64,000 nt of DNA from Berberis thunbergii (Eukaryota; Streptophyta; Magnoliopsida; Ranunculales; Berberidaceae), in the NCBI GenBank assembly GCA_003290165.1, contig QNQO01000812.1, forward strand, positions 372,001-436,000, read 5' to 3'. Of the stretch, positions 1 through 13,300 are shown in pieces. Every line of letters begins with the position of its first letter. The stretch's first letter is position 1. Below the pieces are notes generated by a model. That model did no database searches, was not told where the DNA came from, and saw nothing but the letters and a program-made list of their open reading frames with translations. A program made the translations under genes and the position numbers.

Positions 1-2397
1 ATTTTAGTAATAGGCTTCACAGAAGGAGTAGTGGTGTTGACACAAAATCATCCACAGGAGGAGGCAAAGTATTCCCTGAACGCCGTTGCAAATTATTTGT
101 TGCACCAGTTATTTGTTGAACCCTGTTCCTAGAACGTAAACAAGAGATTATGATTCATATCATCATTTGATGAAACCGAAGTAAAAGAAACTGAGGTAGC
201 AGAAGTAACAGAAGTGCGAGGAAATGAACTCAAGGATTGTGTATGGATTGTTTTATACCTTGTATATGCTGAAATTATCTCATCTTTAGTAAAACTATCT
301 TCTTGGGTGCCAATTTCATGCAAATATAAACAATCTGGATTGCTGCACGTCTGGACCAACAAAGACACAATTCAGCTAGCTAAACAATTACCTCACAACT
401 GTTGACAAGAAACTCAAAAAATCAAACAACCAAAATATGTATCTAACAAGAAAGAATACCATATTTCTCAACCAAGCATGGCAATACTTTGTGGTCCCAA
501 AGCATGCTCTGAAAATGCAATTTAATCAGTAACCAACACATACAGAAAACTGTTATTTAGGAAATACAGTGATAAAGGAACCATATTCTTACCTCAAAGG
601 TTTACCTTCTAAAACATAGCCGTGCACCAGTTGAAATACATCGAACTGCCTCCTCTTCTTTTGAGTAAGTAATATATCTGCAAATAAAGGAGGTGAGGAA
701 ACAGGCAACAGGAACATCTGTGCATAATTGGAATTCCCCACTCTTAAAGTGCGACAATTAAATCATGCAGTCCATTACTAATTAAAACTTTCCAGATCAT
801 AAGGCAAACGTAAGCATGAGTGCAATCATCATTATACTGAAAAAGAGACAACAACTGGGTGGCTTCATAATTGTGCATGCCCCAAATAATCTCATATTCC
901 TATACAGAAAAAGAACCAAGTAATACCAAACGAGAAAAGCTTGACATTCATTAGAGCATCAGAAACCATGTTCCAAAGGAAAGAAACAAGATAATAAAAT
1001 AACTGGGTGGCTTCATAATGTCCAATAGTTATCATATGAATATAAGTGTCCAAACAATCAATAAGGATCCCATAGTGACTCTTTGACTAATGCATAAATC
1101 TCTCAGAGGAATTGACCTTAATAAAGTGTCACAATATTTTTTTTTTCCGGTGCCTCGAATCCATAGTGAACTACAGGAAACAATATACCAGATCCATCTA
1201 AAGTGTATCTTCTGCAAGTCAACTCTATAATACCAACCCCAACCATAAAAGTGAGATTTATGATTTGCAAGATAACTTGAACAAAAACATAGTTACTTGT
1301 TTAACAGTATATGAGTGTAACAACAAGCAATACGGCACAATAATACTTCCATGTTAGAATTAAATACTCAAAATGGTTACAAGTGAACTTACACACTACA
1401 GGTGTTGTTTGGAGAATGTTGAATAGCACCGCCAGCAGTCCGAGCAATAGACACTTTTAGGACCTTTCCATACTGGGCAAAATATTCTCTACGCTGAAGC
1501 AGCTGTTAAAAAAAAATTCAATATCTTGCTTCGAGACAGTACAAAAATAAATATGTAAATCACTCAAATAATCACATGTGGCCTTATCGCATATTCCATA
1601 AGAACTGATAACAAGTTAAAAACTGAACAGATAGATAGCTTAAAGGATCTACCCACATCTTCATCTGCTAAATTGGAAGGTATCCCTATTATATACACCA
1701 GGTTTCGTTGAATAACTCGAACACTGCTAAGATGTTTTCTTCCATCAGATGCTTTAGGTTTGGGCTTTTGTGACTTTAATTTTCTCTCTGACTGTATGTC
1801 AGCCAACCTGCCACAGGATAGAAGACAATGAGTTTTTTTCTTCATGGAAATTACAAAAAATGAAAAATTACAAATCACCATACCTTTCATTAGAAGCCAT
1901 CCCTACAATCTTTTCTTTATCATAAGGTATGCGACATGCAGGACAACGACCCTCTGTGTCATCTTTTTCAGCCATGTCTATGATATGATGCCAACACCAA
2001 ACACATATCTGGGGAGATAAACATAGTCTAGGTTAACAGCAAAATAAATACACAGGACAGGTAACAAACACATGAAGCTTCTCGCACTTTAACGAAGGGA
2101 CAGATCTAGATATCTTAATTGTCTTAATTAAGTGCATCAATCTTTTGCCATTCTCAAACTATACACCTAAAGTTATCTACAAGCCATAGACATGTATACA
2201 TTTACAATTCCCCAACATGCCCAAGAGGACATACTTTCGATTTAACACCTTCTTCTAGTTTCATAAACAACATCAAATGAAAAGGGGCATTCAACATCTC
2301 AAACCTCATAGCCACATTTGCATGGTTTCAATTGCTGATCCGTCAGGTCCATCTCCTCAGCGCACAGAGGACAGGTCTTTTCTCCTTGGTCACTCAT
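1..2397 (-). CDS. CNOT4: CNOT4-like RING/RRM protein (5' part, runs off left edge)
   Basis: This is a plant homologue of CNOT4/Not4, the RING ubiquitin ligase of the CCR4-NOT mRNA-decay complex. Coding exons on the minus strand are 2397-2305, 2008-1884, 1807-1657, 1502-1393, 677-593, 508-460, 350-259 and 128-<1, all with GT-AG borders. The first 56 residues hold a complete C4C4 RING (Cys 9, 12, 26, 28, 33, 36, 53, 56). An RRM follows, starting with RNLVYIIGIPSNLADEDLLQ, and then the family's CCCH-like stretch (ACFGTTKYCHAWLRN, SNPDCLYLHEIG). All exon phases agree except exon 5, which is 85 nt where 84 is needed. An extra A in the run at 634-636 (T on the coding strand) shifts the frame and gives a stop at 602-604. 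The gene is therefore either broken in the RRM or carries a homopolymer assembly error. The identification is secure; functional status is open. Confidence 0.88.
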
Positions 2398-3290
2398 GAT
2401 TTCCCTGCAAAACAAATTCCACAAACCAAATAAAACAAACCATAAGGATTCAACCATTCCTAAATACCTATTAGATTCATCAAAACAAAGGATTCGTCAT
2501 TTGGATACCCTAAAACATCATGCAATTTCATCCTCTAACAGAGTACATCTTCATTTCATCAAAAACTCATAATGACGGATTTCTCAATAAGCTAACCAAC
2601 AAAATCATCATCTAAAATATTAAAAAAATACAAAAAATACGACTTTTTATCTAATAAACAAAAATCAAACCCTGTCAATCCAAAACAATCCAAATTCATG
2701 AGGAAAACCAAGACTCTGCCTTTAAACCGATAACTAGAAAAAAAAAACTAACAATACATCTAACAATGAACAATTAGGCAAAATCATTGTTAACCAGCTC
2801 CATCTAAGCAGATCCTCTCGATTCAGCCGAATCAAGATCCAATCACCAAACCGGCAATTTCCAGACCTAATCTTGAAAAATTTTAGATTGAAAACAAATA
2901 CAAACATGCAAATCAGAACACAAACAGAATCAAAACATTAAACCTAAAACACATCTAATCGATTCAAACCTAAAAATAATCCACACAAACCAAACAATCG
3001 GACCTTACAATCCACCAGATTTACAAACAAAACAATCTTATAATCCACCAAACCAAAAACCAGATTTACAAATAAAGTAATCTTTATGATTTAGATTACT
3101 TACGATTGCAGATCGAGAGACGAAAGAACGAACGAACGAGAGAAGGAAGATCAGAAGAGGTGAGGTGAGACGTCGTGAGGTGAGGAAGCCCTTTTTTCTG
3201 GATGGATGGCTCTCTCTTTGGCTTTCTTTGTTGCTGCTGTTTTATTTTCCGTCTCTCTTTCTTTCTGTCAAATAAAAAGCTTCTTCCCAT
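2398..3290 (-). promoter_or_regulatory. 5' leader of the CNOT4-like gene with leader intron
   Basis: An acceptor (TTTTGCAG, minus strand) lies 7 nt before the start codon. A matching donor (GTAAGT) ends a leader exon near 3104, giving a 5' UTR intron of about 700 nt (2404-3103). The leader exon is purine-rich on the plus strand (CT-rich in the transcript). No TATA box is clear. The exact transcription start cannot be read. Confidence 0.6.
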
Positions 3291-3660
3291 CTACCCTCCG
3301 ACTTTAGCACTAATACAGAATGGCCATTCCATTTTTGTCGAACTTGGGATTTCTATGCTTCCCATTTTGCCTCCCACGGACGCGTCAGTCTGTTTATCTG
3401 TACGTGCGATCTATTGCTCCTCCCGTGGGATTACCCATTTTTATCATATCCCATGCTCCGGACAATACTTACCATCTATGCTCCTTACCTTCATCAACGG
3501 TTCTACCATGCATCTGAACACGTGGGACGAGATAATAGCGTATGTAAGATAATATTTGATGTCAAGATGTAGTTATTAAATTGCAACCTATGTTTGAAAT
3601 TGAAGCGGTGGTGCCTAAAAGTTACATACACGAGAGAAAAATGAAAATGGAAGGAAATGA
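3291..3660. other. Intergenic, presumed upstream region of the CNOT4-like gene
   Basis: Short open frames are present but show no domain, codon pattern or splice context. I see no gene here. Confidence 0.5.
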
Positions 3661-3669
3661 TGATAATAA

Positions 3670-3859
3670 GAGCTTTGCTATGCGTCGAGGGAAAGGGCGA
3701 GGAAAACAGCGAGGTAAAGGAGGTGGCGGGGGTGAACCGTTTCACCCCCCTCGAGATGTGTGCCGCGCGTTGCATCTCGAGGGGGTGAACGGTTCACCCC
3801 CCGCCACCTCTTTTACCTCGCTGTTTTCCTCGCCTTTCCCTCGACATTTAGAATTCCCG
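3670..3859. mobile_element. GC-rich palindromic Mutator-type MITE, copy 1
   Basis: A near-perfect hairpin with two arms of about 75 nt runs from GTCGAGGGAAAGGGCGAGG (3684) to the inverse ending CCTCGAC (3845), around a short loop. The 9-bp direct repeat TGATAATAA flanks it at 3661-3669 and 3860-3868. Outer ends (GAGCTTTGCTATGC and the complement of CATTTAGAATTCCCG) form imperfect terminal repeats. A 9-bp target duplication is typical of Mutator-like elements. No coding capacity. Confidence 0.85.
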
Positions 3860-3897
3860 TGATAATAATGGCAAGATGGCTTTCTTCTTTATCAAAA

Positions 3898-4085
3898 GAG
3901 TAGTTCTAGGCGTCGAGGAAACCAGCGAGGAAATGAGCGAGATGAGGGAAGGGGTGGGGTGGGAACCATTTATCTCTTTCTAAATGTGCGCACCAAAACA
4001 GATGGCATGCATCCTAAGGAAGGTGAACATCCCCACCCCACCACCTTCCTCCCCTCGCTCATTTCCTCGACACTTAGAATTTCTC
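3898..4085. mobile_element. GC-rich palindromic Mutator-type MITE, copy 2
   Basis: It belongs to the same family as the element at 3670, from which it is separated by about 40 bp. Ends are GAGTAGTTCTAGGCGTCGAGG and the complement of CGACACTTAGAATTTCTC. The 9-bp target duplication TTATCAAAA is perfect (3889-3897 and 4086-4094). The arms are less symmetrical than in copy 1 (mismatches near the centre), so it is probably older. Confidence 0.85.
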
Positions 4086-4094
4086 TTATCAAAA

Positions 4095-6205
4095 AGGCTA
4101 TAGCGTTGCATTAGAAGAATTACATCAACCATTTATAAACAAATAGCTTATAGAAATTTATGTTTTTTTTTTCTTAATAATATGTTTTGATTTTTTCTTG
4201 TTTGATTAATAGTGTGTTTTTAATTCATTATGGTGAGGTTGGTTTTATTACAAATTATTATGAGATAAATATATTACAAATTTGTTCTATAATTATATGA
4301 GATAAATAGATAACTATAATTTGTCATATAATTATAATTTGTAATATAATTCATATTTATCTCATATAATTTGTTCTATCATTAGTACGACAAAAAGCGA
4401 TGATTTCCATTCTTAGTTCCCAGTCGAATAAGTGATGAGAATATAGTTGTGTGTTTGATCGAACTGTACAAAAGTTGTCTAACGAAATATGTTGTAATTG
4501 TATATGTGATGTGAGGCACGGTTGTCTATATTGTATGATTGTGTGGAAGTTGCCATAATGAACAAGTAATAAAAACAATGTTATTCATTTGATCGAATCG
4601 TACAAAAATTACCTTAACCGGTGAATTTATAAACTCATTGTTGATTGTCTCGTATAATTGTTCGAAAATTTCCTTAATGAATGAGTAACACAAATGCATT
4701 ATGCATATGTTGTTTAGTCATATTGTTTAAAATGTACGTAACCTTGATCATACTTAATGTTGCCCCTTTCATGTGTCACAGTTTGATTGAGTTTAGCATA
4801 AATCTTGTAAATTTATATTAATTTGAATATTTTGTTTTGTTTTTCTTCGTCGAGTTTGTGTGTATCCTGCAATAACTGACGTAATAATATGATATTAGAT
4901 ATTATTTCCATGATTATCGTAAGCATACTATAAAAATTAAAATTATACCTTATGAAAGGAAAAAATAAAATCCAGGCTCAAGTCTTTTAGTCTAAGTTTT
5001 GAAACCTAATCAAAGTTAAATAACACTATTAACAATCATGGTTTTGATGGTATAAAGTAGGCAAACCCAAACTACAATAACAAAAAAATCCACAATTTGG
5101 TGCACCTTTTACTTGGTGTCATAATGCTTTAGGTTGGTGATACTAACTACTACAACCACCGTGACCAAGGGCAGATCTACAGAGGGTGAGGGGGGCAGTT
5201 GCCCTCTTTAACTTTTTTCAAATATTTTTAGTAAATACTTGTTTTACAAAAAAATTAATTATATAATGTATAATACAATATGTCAATTGTTCATTCAATT
5301 ATTTTTACATGTCTTTATTGATGTAGTGATTGAAAGTTTAACATTTTTAATAAACGATTCAAGTTCCATACTAATGGAGCTTGCATTTTTCTTTCCACTA
5401 CAGTTTTATTAGTAAATGGCAACATTAAAAAACTGTTTAATTTAATAAAAAATTATTTTCTAACTTCTTGGAGCGTATAATTTTTATAGCGATTAACAAT
5501 TACTATTTGTCATTGTGACATGGCCTCTATTTTTTGTTTTTAATGCAATTTATATGTATTTGGAAGCATTAAAAAAAACATTGTTTGTTCACAAGTGGTA
5601 TAAAACTTCAAACAAAAAAATAATTGGAATTAATATATAAAATAATTACTATATATTCAATGAAAATATATGTTATTAGCCAACTCATACAAAATTTGAG
5701 GCTCATATAATTTTTTTTTTTTTTACAAACTTGTAGTATGATCTTATTATGTTCACAAATTTCATATTTTTTAAGCTTCAACCAGATACTTATTATAATT
5801 ATTTTGTGATTTTAGTTATATATTAAAATTATTACATTCATTTGCCCTTACTAAAGTTATCAATATTGTGACATTATTTTAACTTAAAATTGAAGTACAC
5901 TAAATTCAATTTGGCAAATGCAACATTCTTTTAATGTATTTTCTTTATTAGGTATGTTTTTATGTCATTCCATTGGAGCTGGCAAGATTTTAGGTGACTC
6001 AATGAATGCTATCAACATTTTGAATCAAAGCGTGATAGTATTATGGACTAGTCATGGTAACCACTAACTAGTAATATTAGAAGACTAAAACAATCACATA
6101 TATGACTAAAGTTCATTCCATGTTAATTTTCCGCATTTTCTCTTTTGCCAAAGCTTTGGTAAAGAATCTGCTATATTGTTATGGGGTCTAACAACACAGT
6201 AACAA
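4095..6205. other. AT-rich intergenic region without a gene
   Basis: About 2.1 kb of AT-rich DNA with no supported coding frame on either strand. A GC-rich patch near 5165-5215 (GAGGGTGAGGGGGGCAGTTG) looks like the edge of an old transposon, but no inverted partner was found. The rest holds short poly-A/T runs only. Confidence 0.55.
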
Positions 6206-6209
6206 ATCA

Positions 6210-6406
6210 GAAATTCTAAATGTCCAGGAAGTGGGTGAGGAAACGAGTGAGGAGAGGAAGGTGACGGAGTGAAAACCGTTCATCTCTCTCGGGATACGTG
6301 TTACCAATTTTTGTGCATGCATTTCGAGGGAGGTGAACGGTCCCCACCCCGCCACCTCCCTCCCCTCGCTCATTTCCTCACTCGTTTCCTCGCCATGTAG
6401 AACTGC
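6210..6406. mobile_element. GC-rich palindromic MITE, copy 3
   Basis: Left end GAAATTCTAAATGTCCAGG and right end complementary to TTTCCTCGCCATGTAGAACT match the family at 3670 and 3898. The arms carry the AGGTGACGG/GTGAACGGT blocks typical of the family. No target duplication is recognisable, which suggests age or imprecise ends. Confidence 0.75.
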
Positions 6407-6745
6407 TTATTAGGACGTATTGAAAGGAATCTGCAATTACTTATTAGGACATATTGTAAAAAGTCACTGAGGTTTAGGGGTAGAACAAGTTTTTTTTTTG
6501 CTGCGGTGGAGGTTTTTGTTGATGGTAAGTACAAAAGGGACATGGGTAAAATGGGCTCAAGTATTTAGCTCGTCTACAAGTATGTCTTGGGGTATTTGAG
6601 GAAAATGTAACAGATGTATTCACAGTGGACTTTATATGTTCTTTCCAAATTTGAGACTTAATTAAAATATTGAAATTATTAATAATTTATTATAATTAAT
6701 AAAATAAATAAGTTTAAGATGGGCCGGAATGAACGATACTAAAAA
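6407..6745. other. Intergenic spacer
   Basis: AT-rich spacer between two MITE copies. Nothing further is recognised. Confidence 0.5.
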
Positions 6746-6746
6746 A

Positions 6747-6912
6747 GAAAATTCTACATGGCAAGGGAACCAGGGAGGGAGGGAGGCGAAGCCATTTATC
6801 TATTTGGAGATGTGTGACATTGTCTCAAAATATGAGTTTTTGTGTATCTCGAAAAAGATAAACGACTTTTCCCCTTCCTCGCTGGTTTCTCTTGCCATTT
6901 AGACAAACCCGA
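6747..6912. mobile_element. GC-rich palindromic MITE, diverged copy 4
   Basis: Left end AAAATTCTACATGGCAAGGG and right end CTGGTTTCTCTTGCCATTTA are inverted relatives of the family termini. The inner arms are more diverged than in copies 1-3 and target duplications are not visible. Confidence 0.7.
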
Positions 6913-7035
6913 TTAAAAATCCCCATTCGGATCCCACCCGAATGACCTTACTTTAAATCGGGACCAATACATACTCATTAGTTTCGGCTAAAGAGTGTAG
7001 GTGGTGGTGCCCTAAAACAAAGTTCACTTCCATAT

Positions 7036-7118
7036 CGGGAATTCTAGGCGGCGTTGCTCATCTCGAGTGGAACGGGTGTAACATCCCTCGTCCCTTTCCC
7101 TCGCTCCGTAGAAGGGCT
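7036..7118. repeat. Possible remnant of the GC-rich MITE family in the RRL promoter
   Basis: The pieces GAATTCTAGGCGGC and CCCTTTCCCTCGCTCCGTAG resemble the two ends of the family, but the middle is short and no complete hairpin forms. It lies about 200 bp upstream of the RRL-like start codon. Confidence 0.35.
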
Positions 7119-7323
7119 CGTATCACCGTATATAGGTTTCGGCCGTACGGGTTTAAATTCTGGTTCAGTAGCAAGCGTGTGTTGGCTCCTTCTTCACCTC
7201 TCACATCCAATCCTCAAACTCCACGACGAACTGACCGATCACGTACTTCAAGGAGTAACCTAAAAAATGCTCACAAAAACGTGGAGTTGCCGTTCGATCG
7301 ACACCCACATCAAAACCACCACC

Positions 7324-10300
7324 ATGTTCGTCTCCTCCTTCTCCTCTGCACCTCGCTCTCTCTTCAAAACCCTCCAACCCTGCTTCACATCATCTTCTCG
7401 TCCCTCCATTCGCAGTTTCTCTTCTTCGAAAACCCTAACTTCGCCCAAGAGGTTCTTCTTCACTTCTTCGTTCTCGTTGTCCACCTCTAAAACCCTAAAT
7501 TTGAACCCCACTTCGAACTCCTCCAGACTCTTCGTTGTGGTTCGGAGTCTCTCTTCGGCGTCTTCGCAGCACTTGTTCGAGTTCAATGAGCCTCCGCAGA
7601 CTGCTGAGGTCTCGGATGGCTTCGATTTCGAGGAGGATGATGATGATGCTGATGACGTGGCGAAGGTCACGATTCCGGTTCGGGCTTATTTCGTCTCGAC
7701 TAGGTTTGTTTTTGGTACAATTTCTTTAGATGCAGTTTGAATTGTTGAATTTTGATTGAAGATTTTGGTGTTTGGTGAGTGCATGCAGTGTGGATTTGAG
7801 AAGCTTGATTGATCATAATAAGCCTAATTTCATTCCACCTACTTCTCGAATGACAAATTATGTCGTTCTTCGATTTCGAGGGAATAATAACATGGATGCC
7901 AGTGTAAGTTCTTTTTGCTACTTATCTTGTCAATGTATGTCAATTTAGTTTATTGAGTTTTATGTGTAATGTAGGATTAGTTTAAAGAATGTGAATATTA
8001 TTGATGATGTATCGATGTTATTTGTCGGTCCTTAATTGTGTTAATAGTCTAATACAAGTCTATACTAATGCCAATGTCATAATGGGTTGGCATTTATACT
8101 AGTGTTGCATCCATATGAATGAAATGTACAGTAATTTTGTATTTGATAATGCACTAAATGATCACCAAGATTTAGTTATAAGAAAGCGAGTTATCAAATC
8201 ACTTTTTCAGATATTGTTCCATTAATGGAATTATTGTGTTGGAAATGTAGAAGTTTGATAGCATGGAAGTTTGGATATAGGAATTTCATTGCAGACATAA
8301 TTCCAAATGACCGTGGGATAGACTTGAAAGCTGTAGTATTGGTTATAGTTTCTAATCCATAATTAATTATTGTTGAAAAAAATTAGAAAAAAGGCATGGT
8401 CTATCTAAGGCCAAAATGCCATTCTCACTTTATAAGCATTTCATATCCATTATTAAATATAATAGGTACCTTATAGTTTTATTATTGTTCTCCATAATAG
8501 ATGGATTTGTATTGGTTTGACTATCTGATATGGTAATAAAATTATAAAACATAGGTTGTATTATTTTCTCTACACAACAGCATGTATATAGGGCTCATGG
8601 TTTTCTAGTTATCCATGGGCAAGTTTCCAGCATGAATTGGGATCTCTCCTAAGTTTTAATAAATATATCATTTGTCTAATTTCAAAATTCAAATAGCTTT
8701 GATACATTAAAAATGCTTGAAAACTTACGGGAAAAAAGTTGTTCTGGTAGATTACTAGATTATATACAGCAAGCCTTCTTTCTTGTTCACAAGCAAGCTA
8801 TAATATAGCGCTTTTCTAATGTATGAATATGTACATCGCCTTGAGGACTTGTTCATTCCATGATTCAGATTTTGGATGTTAGCTTAAATGCAAGCGACTT
8901 CAGTTACATGGTGGTTTTTCAGTATGGATCTATCGTATTGTTTAATATTCGTGACCATGAGATTGATGGGTATCTGAAGATTGTACGAAGACATGCCTCA
9001 GCATTGCTCCCAGAAATGAGAAAGGATGGTGAGCTTAATTTTTTTGTTTGTTCGTCTGTTTGTTTGTTTTTTATTTTTTAATTTTTTTAATTTTCCTTTT
9101 CTCTATATGGTTTCTAGTCAAGTAAGAAATTTCCAGAAAAAAAAAAAAAACTCAGTAAACCATTTGATATTGTTCTCTTCTCTGTCTTAAGTTAGGGAAC
9201 TTTCATCTGTAATGATTATGTTGAAAGGTTACTATCTAATAGCAAGCTGAAAAGGCATTGTAGTATAGCATTTCTATTTGCTCAAAGTCACATAGCAATA
9301 ATTTAAAAGATTTCACATTTTTTTTCAACCTTGTTTGGAATGACTGGAAGGGGGAATGTGAGACCGGGAATTTTGATGAGGAGGAAGAGTGGTATGTTGG
9401 AAAGCCGCCTAGCCCATGAAAGGTAATGGTTCATTATGCATGAGAGCGGTCACGTCCCACACGCTTAGATAACCATTCAACTATTCAAGTAAAGATTCTT
9501 AAACGTGGACTTGCACTATTTTGATATCTAGGCCTTTTCAGTTCAACGAAGAAAGATTGGGTGGTATCTCCTGTCAAAAGTTCAATCTTAATCTTTTTGG
9601 ATTGATTTGTTGGATAATTTGTTTGAGTCGAAAGCCCCCCATGAGGGGTAGTTAAGCAAGGATAGTACTGGTGGTATGAGAGCGAAGTGTTACATATTAA
9701 CAACATCAAGCGTTTCATTCAAACCTAAAACACGATGAAGTAATTTAAAAAAAAAAAAAAAAAAGTTGTCACATTGATATAACAACTTTGAACCTATCCA
9801 TTCGAGAGTGAGAGATTCAAGCCGTGTGTTCTAAGAGATTAAGCATTCTCAAAAAATTTGCCATATATATTTTCTAGACCTTCGAAGCCATCAAATTCCA
9901 AAATGGAAGTTAAGTGAAGGATGGGGACCAGTATTATTTTTGTAATATGGTCCTACTTCTGGTGCTAGGGAGAACTTTTTCCTGTCTGCAACATTTGGAT
10001 GCCCTCAAACTTTTTAATTCTCTTGATTATATTCCACAAAAGACTTACGGACAAAAAGAAAGGATTCTCCAAAAAATAACTCCCTTATACCATCTATTGT
10101 GGCCGGCTTTCAATAATTGAAGTTCTTTTCGCGAGGCCTGACCTTGATCTTTTAGGAATTTCACCACTCGGCATCATTTGAAGGAGCGGTAGATGAAGTA
10201 TCGCAAACATGGACTGTAATTGCGGGCTGTCACTTCATGTATCTCTTACATTCAACTATATTTTGCCCCAGAAAAAAAAAAAAAAAAAAAAAAAAAAACA

Positions 10301-13300
10301 GATCCAGATCCAGAAAAGAAAATTAATAAACTTGGCTGTGAGAGAATTGGTGGGTTTAAATATGAGTACATAATCATTAGAAAATCTAAATGAAGCCCCG
10401 TATAAAAGTCTTAGTTTTCATATTTAAACTTGACCCCGTTTTCTAGTAAGTCCATTCCTGATTTAGTTTATGTTTTTGGTGTGTGTGTGCGTGTTTAACA
10501 AGCTGCAAATTGTTCTGGATTTTCTTGTTGAAGTAATATTTCTTATGGCTCTCAATTTTAGTTCTTTTTAGTTGTTCGCTTCAGAGTGTCCAACTCTTGG
10601 TTGCAACTGCACTTTTAGGTTGTTCTATTTATGTAAAATTTACTCTTTGGTTCTTACGTTGTAGAATACGAGGTGAGAGAGAAACCTTCATTGAACACAT
10701 GGATGCAAAGTGGGTTAGATTATATAATGCTGCAGCATTTAGACATTGATGGCATTCGTACCATAGGTAGTGTTCTTGGTCAAAGCATTGCTCTTGATTA
10801 CTATGTCCGACAGGTATATATTTGTTTCATTTTGAATTGTAGACATGCTGCTTCCCTAGAACCCAAAAAAAATATTAGAATTATTTATTTTTTGTTTTTT
10901 TAGGTTGATGGAATGGTCGCAGAATTCACCGACATTAACCGTGGGATGGAAAAAACTGGCACATTTACGATGGAGAGGAAAAAGCTTTTCCAACTAGTGG
11001 GCAAAGCAAATTCTAATCTAGCTGATGTGATTCTTAAGCTTGGACTATTTGAAAGGTACAAATTATAGTGTCAAGAGTTTTTACTACATGTACTTAAATG
11101 AATATTACATGTTACATAATTGTTCACAGTTTCTAGTGAAAGCATCATATAGAAATTGACACCGATTTTCTTGCTCTTTATATTGCTTACTGTTGCAAAA
11201 ACATTGTTTGATATTCTTGAGTTTTATTTTTGCAAAAAGTGTTGTACAATCACTGTGACAAGGATGTAGAGCTTTGTTAGTATTCTCAATAAAAATCTAT
11301 TTCTTGAAAAATGCATTATTGAATAATGGATTGTGTTGTTCAAATCGTTCAAAGTGAACAAATTACTAAATACATAAAATAACAATATCATGATGCTAGT
11401 TGGTTGGTTATGGACTATGGGCGGTGGTAGTGGCAAGTAGACATACTTTTTCTCTCCTTTTGTATAGGGTGCACGCTTGGCGCTAGTGCGAGTTTAGTCC
11501 GCGAACGCGTGTATGTCATACTATAATGTCTCAAGTGCAACCAAGTCAACTAAAAGAGGTGCAATTAGTATTTATGTTTTCATTGACCGTTCTTATTATA
11601 ATCAAGACCTGTAGGTCGTGTTTGATCAAGGAAAATTTGTCATTGAAATTTTCAAAAAGAAAGAAGAAATAAGAGAGGACGTGGGAAAAAGTTCTCTCTT
11701 CCTCTTTCCTACTCCTTTCTCACTTTCGGCAAATTTTCCTCATTAAATTTCCTTGGAATCAAACACAACCTTAGTTTAATTGCTCGGTTATTTTAAAAGA
11801 ATTTATTTAAGAATTTAATCTCTGATTTTATTGGAAGTAGTTTACTTGGCGTGTACTTGTCATTCGCAAGAGAAGTGTGGAACTAAAGACACTACTGGGT
11901 ATGCGTGACTTGGGTTTACTTAGGTGACTCGCCGAGTAATTGAAATTACGCGGCTGAGTTACTCAGTCCAACTCATTTCCCCTCATTTTTTTCTTTACCT
12001 TTTGCCCCTTTGTCCTTGCCAAACCTGAAAAGTCAAAGAGAAACAATAGAGAAAGGTGAGAGAGAACAAGAGAAGGGGATCACTCTCGATGTTGCTAGCT
12101 TCCTACACTTGTAACTATAATTTTCGCCCTTTTCTCCTCATATTTCAATTTATAACCATATTTGCATCCTTGACAGGTCCTGATATGTAAGATAGATGTT
12201 GAATTGTTGATACTTATTTTGCTAATGTAGTGCGGAGTCGGTAAAATAAATTACTTAAAGTTGGGTTGGATTGCTTAACTCCATCAATTGTTATAAATGA
12301 GTCTTAAGAGCCAACTGTAGGAGTTGGATTTGTATTGAATGGAACTCCAACAGAGTCTTTTGTTTATCTTTTCAGTATTTTCTTTACTGCATTTATTCCT
12401 TTTTGTTTTGTTGTTTATTTTATTCCACGAAATTGTTAGGATCTCTGACTTGATTCATACCACTGTGAAGTTCCTTAAGTTGATTTCTCACAACCTCATT
12501 AGCTTGTTTTTGGACTTATATGTACCCAATTTTGGTTTTGCAGATCAGATATTGCTTGGAAAGATGCCAAGTATGCTCAGATATGGGAATATCTACGTGA
12601 TGAATTTGAATTGACCCAGAGATTTGCAAGCCTTGATTTTAAGTTAAAGTTTGTGGAGGTATGATGGGCTTACAGTGTTTTCCCTTTTGAAAACTGTTAT
12701 GCTGTGATTAGAAGCATTTCAATCCTAAGATTTACAAACATTTAAGTCTCCAGATCTGAATTTATAGGAAAACATATGGGTCAGTCATCAGATATGAATT
12801 AAGAGGATAACAAATGGAGTCGAAACCTAGGGTGTGGGCTTATTCTATAACAAACATTCCTCAATCCCCTTCTTTCCTCAAGACACTATACAAAAGCAAA
12901 GGATACAACACTGGGCAGGAAGCCCTTGCACCCCAAACAAAAGCATACTGAACTCTCATAAATCTTACCACTTTATTATGAACTGGACGAGTGAAGACCC
13001 TTGGAAGCACAATGAGCAATGCATAGATATCCTCTGAAGCCTAGAACATCCCTTACCATGCAGTTCCTAGACACAAAAGAGCCTCCAAACACCCAGCTAT
13101 TCCTCTCTTGCTTCAGAACCCACAATTGTGTAGGGAATGAGGGACCAAACCACCTCTAGCTTGGGCCCAAAATATCATGAAATCAGTCTCGAAAATCAAC
13201 AATAACCCCAATGTCATTATTTTCATTGCCGGCCATACTAATTTCTTTCAATTTTTTGAACCTCGTTAGGAACTTCACGCAATACCTTCAACTAATTAAG

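Noticed and set aside
7267..7323. Upstream in-frame ATG of the RRL-like gene
   Set aside because: Possible, but it would place charged residues before the transit-like peptide; kept only as an alternative start.
7260..7670. 136-codon minus-strand frame opposite RRL exon 1
   Set aside because: It is the shadow of a Ser-rich coding exon; the plus strand has the transit-like peptide and continues into conserved exons.
9485..10120. Short frames in RRL intron 3
   Set aside because: They lie inside a spliced intron and show no homology or codon signature.
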